A stretch of 64,000 bases of DNA from positions 4,712,001 to 4,776,000 of the forward strand of contig SPDT01000001.1 of the NCBI GenBank assembly GCA_008477525.1, in the 5' to 3' direction. This stretch comes from Hypomyces perniciosus. Its lineage: Eukaryota > Ascomycota > Sordariomycetes > Hypocreales > Hypocreaceae. The position numbers were made by a program, and so were the translations under genes. Shown here piece after piece: positions 61,031 through 64,000 of the stretch; position 1 is the stretch's first letter, and every line of letters begins with the position of its first letter. The notes below the pieces were generated by a model that was given only the letters and a program-made list of their open reading frames with translations, searched no databases and had not been told where the DNA came from.

Positions 61031-61597
61031 TTTATTAGCCTCTTTAAATTATGGAAAACCAATATTTTCTATATAAAGCTAATACTTTATAATAAAGCCT
61101 TTATGAATCTTTTAATTATTAATAAAAAATTAAAATATAAATAGCTATTTCTTTTAAAAGATTATAATAAATTTACCCTTTTAACTCTTATATAAAGCTT
61201 TATAAATAGCTTTAAAATTTAATATAACTAGTATTTTGAGGAGTTTTATTATAGTAATATAAAGGGAATTAATTAAGAACCTTAAATTTAATTTTTTTCT
61301 TTAAATATTATATATTCTTATAGCAGCTTTTATATTTATAAATAATATAGTTTAATAAAATACTTTATTAAAGTTATATTCAATAAGCTTTAAGGTATTA
61401 TTATAGCAGTTAATTTATTACGATATTTTTAAAATTTTATTATTACTATAGTTTTTAAATTAATTAACTATATAGTTATTATTAATAAAGTCTTTACCTT
61501 TTATTAAGAATTATATAAAAACTTAACCTTTAATAGAAGTTATAAGCTTAATTTATAAAAATATAAAACTATTAATATTTATTATAAAGTCTTTATT

Positions 61598-61759
61598 TAG
61601 TATAGTATATAGAATAGTGGGTCAAGGTAATATCTTTATTATACCTTAAATAAAGCAAAAAGCTATAAGAATATAGTTTAAAGGTATAGGACCAGGTTAT
61701 TATATAAGGATGCATATAATATTAATAAGTTATTAAAGGGCAGGGTTAATACTGTAATA
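61598..61759 (-). repeat. Solo LTR of the A family in H
   Basis: 162 bp with perfect target duplication TTATT (61593-61597 and 61760-61764), showing insertion of a full element into H followed by LTR-LTR recombination. Confidence 0.9.
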
Positions 61760-61961
61760 TTATTCGTTAAAAATAAAAGGCTAAAAGCTATAAATTAGCC
61801 TTTAAAACTAAAACTAAAAGACTATTAGTAATTTTAGGTAATAATATTTATTTTATCTATATTTTATTTAAATATATAGTTTTTAAATTATTAACTATAA
61901 AGCTATATAAAAATAAAATTCCTAAACTTTAAATCCTAAAGTTTACTATAAATTAAAATAA

Positions 61962-62123
61962 TATTATAGTATTAAACCTGCCCTTTAATAACTTATTAGC
62001 ATTATATAAACCCTTATATAATAACTTAATCCTATACCTTTAAACTATATTTTTATAGCTTCTTACTTTATTTAAAGTATAATAAAGATATTACCTTAAC
62101 CTGCTATTTTATATACTATAATA
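61962..62123 (+). repeat. 5' LTR of element C
   Basis: 162 bp, TATTATAG...ACTATAATA. Confidence 0.85.
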
Positions 62124-64000
62124 GTTTATACCTTCCTATAATAACTGCACTATTACCTTTAGCCTTTAACTTTACTTAAAAGAATTAATAAAATCGTTAA
62201 TAGTTTAATTGCAATATTATAAAAAGCCCTATATCTTACAGGAAATTCACTAATCCCTAACTATAGCGAGACTTTAAGCCTAAAAGCCTGTATCCTAACT
62301 CTTTAGCCTATATTTAATTCCCTAGCCTATATTTAACTTAAAAATATTAAAGTAAAAATAACAGGTATAAAAGGGGACTTTAATTAAAAAGCAAGGCTTA
62401 TTAATTACGTCTACAATTAATTTTATATTTATATTACCTTAAAAGCTTATAATAATAATTATAATTTAACCCTATAACTTTAAACATTAAAACTTAAATC
62501 GTTTTTTAATATTATTTTTAATTATTTTTAAAACTAAAAGTATAACTTTAATATAGCCTTAAAATAAAAGAAATAAAGAAATGCTACTATTATTAAAAAC
62601 CTAAAGTTTACTTAATATAAAGTTTAAAGTTAAAGTAATATAATTAATAAATTTATTAAAGCTAAAAGTAGTAATATTTTAAAGTATTAAATTAATAACT
62701 TTAAAGATAAATTTAATATTAAGAATAAAAATATAAAAGCCTATTAATAAAAGTATATAAATTAATATTTTACTATACTATATAATATTATAATTAATAC
62801 CAAATACTTTAATACCCTTTGTAAATATATCCTTTATATTAGCAGTTAATTAAATAATAATATTTATAATTTAATATAAAAGGTATTTAACTATATAATA
62901 ATAAAAAAGGATAACTATATAATATAAAAAGAAAAAAGTAATAAAACTTTAATTAAATTCCTAAATTTATTATATAAAACTCTTAACTTTTTATTATCTA
63001 CTACTTAAAAGTTTAATACTTATTATATAATAAATAAACTATTTAAAACTTTATTATTAAATTCTATAAATTAATAGTTTAACCTAGTAAAACTAATACC
63101 TAAGAAGTTAATACCCTTTACTTTAAAGTATTTAAAAAAATAACTACTGCCTTTATTAATAAAAGTAATAAGCCTATAAATAAAGATAATTAATCTGCTT
63201 AAAGAACTTTTAATTAAAAAGTTTATAATAACCTTAGAAAGCAGGCCTATTATACTAAACTTAAAGGTAACCGTAAATTTAAAAAGCTAAATAATAACTA
63301 TACTCTTTAAGAAGCCTTGCCTTAAAATAAATTAAACCCTTTAAAGTAAAAAGATACAGGCAATCCTATATAGTTAAATGCTATATCTTTTACTTTATAA
63401 TATAAAGAATATTAATGACTCTATAACCTATACTATTACTATAGCAGCTAATATATAGTTAATAATTATATAGAAAAGCAGAAAGCTAATATTATAAGAC
63501 TTTAAACCCTATAAGGCTATAGTAGCGGCTTTTTAAAACGCAGAATATATTAAAGCAATAGCATTATAGCGCCTTAAAGTAAGGTATATATCCTAAGCCA
63601 GGGAAAAGGTATATTAATACTATAAATTCCTATTCTTTAATTCCTATAGTATTAGTATTTCTTAATTTAAAGAAATAACCTATTATACTATAAAAACCTA
63701 TTTTTATAATATATTAATAAAACTAGCTTTATTAAAAGATTAATTACTTTTAGTAATATATTTGCCTATAAAGATATAACTTTGAATATAAAAAGGCAGG
63801 GGAAAAAGTAGCTTTTTAATAATATTATATTAAAAAGCGTAATAGAATATTAAAATAGCCTATAAACCTAATACCTCTATAAATATAATAGATTATTATT
63901 AATAATAGACTATTAATTTTAAATATTATAAAAAGCAAATTACTATTTATTTATACTATATTATTCCTTATATATTTATTAGTAACTATATTAACTTTTA
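61962..64000 (+). mobile_element. Gypsy element C (A family), 5' part, runs off the window
   Basis: 5' LTR at 61962-62123, then internal sequence matching elements A and B through the gag start and beyond, at least as far as the point where B is truncated and further. The rest lies outside the window. Confidence 0.85.

Larger units (their letters stand above)
50950..61961 (+). mobile_element. Ty1/copia element H, split by E and by a solo LTR
   Basis: 5' LTR (50950-51316), half-tRNA primer-binding site (51317-51327), gag-like frame that continues across the E insertion (51990-52111 joined to 59273 onward), protease-like region (about 60090-60180) and GAG-pre-integrase/integrase start (about 60860-61030). 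A solo LTR sits at 61598-61759. The element ends at 61961, where copy C begins; its 3' end is not in the window. Confidence 0.75.

Noticed and set aside
22300..64000. Possible mitochondrial or plasmid origin of the AT-rich DNA
   Set aside because: No mitochondrial genes or group I introns; gypsy and copia domains, LTRs and C-to-T stops show nuclear retroelements hit by RIP.
1..64000. CRISPR arrays, operons, rRNA genes
   Set aside because: No regularly spaced repeats, no bacterial gene layout and no rRNA sequence seen; the window is eukaryotic.

Overview
The window comes from the nuclear genome of a filamentous ascomycete (Pezizomycotina). Two small gene-bearing islands of normal base composition (about 2.0-8.6 kb and 15.4-22.3 kb) sit in very AT-rich DNA made almost wholly of degenerate LTR retrotransposons. 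In the AT-rich blocks C survives mostly in CC, CT and GC contexts, CA/TG has nearly all become TA, and old reading frames carry TAA/TAG/TGA where CAA/CAG/CGA or TGG would be expected. That is the mark of repeat-induced point mutation (RIP). A Zn2Cys6 regulator, an OrsD/DUF3505-type helicase-linked pseudogene, a MADS-like small gene with a short GTAAGT...CTAAC...AG intron and two secreted Cys-rich proteins fit a plant-, insect- or fungus-associated ascomycete. The species cannot be named from this sequence.

Layout. 1-2.35 kb: RIP-degraded copia-like remains ending in an LTR, then a solo LTR. 2.35-8.6 kb, island 1: a MADS-like gene, a pseudogene with eight nonsense codons, and two divergently oriented secreted Cys-rich (effector-like) genes bracketed by inverted copies of one LTR-like repeat. 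A third copy of that repeat lies further right. 8.6-9.3 kb: RIP-degraded DNA. 9.30-15.48 kb: Ty3/gypsy element G1 (+). 15.5-22.0 kb, island 2: a 533-bp TRIM-like element with perfect target duplication, a Tc5/pogo-type transposase fragment, a Zn2Cys6 gene, a Tad/jockey-type LINE fragment and an OrsD-type pseudogene. 21.98-28.58 kb: gypsy element A (-). 29.89-36.91 kb: gypsy element G2 (-), same family as G1. 37-41.7 kb: very degraded DNA with an LTR of the H family. 41.74-48.68 kb: element F (+), carrying a nested solo LTR. 48.98-50.74 kb: truncated copy B of the A family. 50.95-61.96 kb: copia element H, split by element E (52.12-59.27 kb, same family as F) and by a solo LTR of the A family. 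61.96-64.0 kb: start of A-family copy C.

The repeats give a relative history. H was already in place when E and an A-family solo LTR inserted into it. F received a solo LTR. Five insertions (G1, A, E, the solo LTR in H and the TRIM) still have identical 5-bp target duplications, and G2 has one differing by a single C/T. The likely functional genes are few: the two secreted proteins, the MADS-like gene and the Zn2Cys6 gene. All are in the islands, where RIP is weak or absent. Coordinates of LTR boundaries and pseudogenes were counted by hand and may be off by one or two bases. Domain calls rest on visible motifs, not on database searches.
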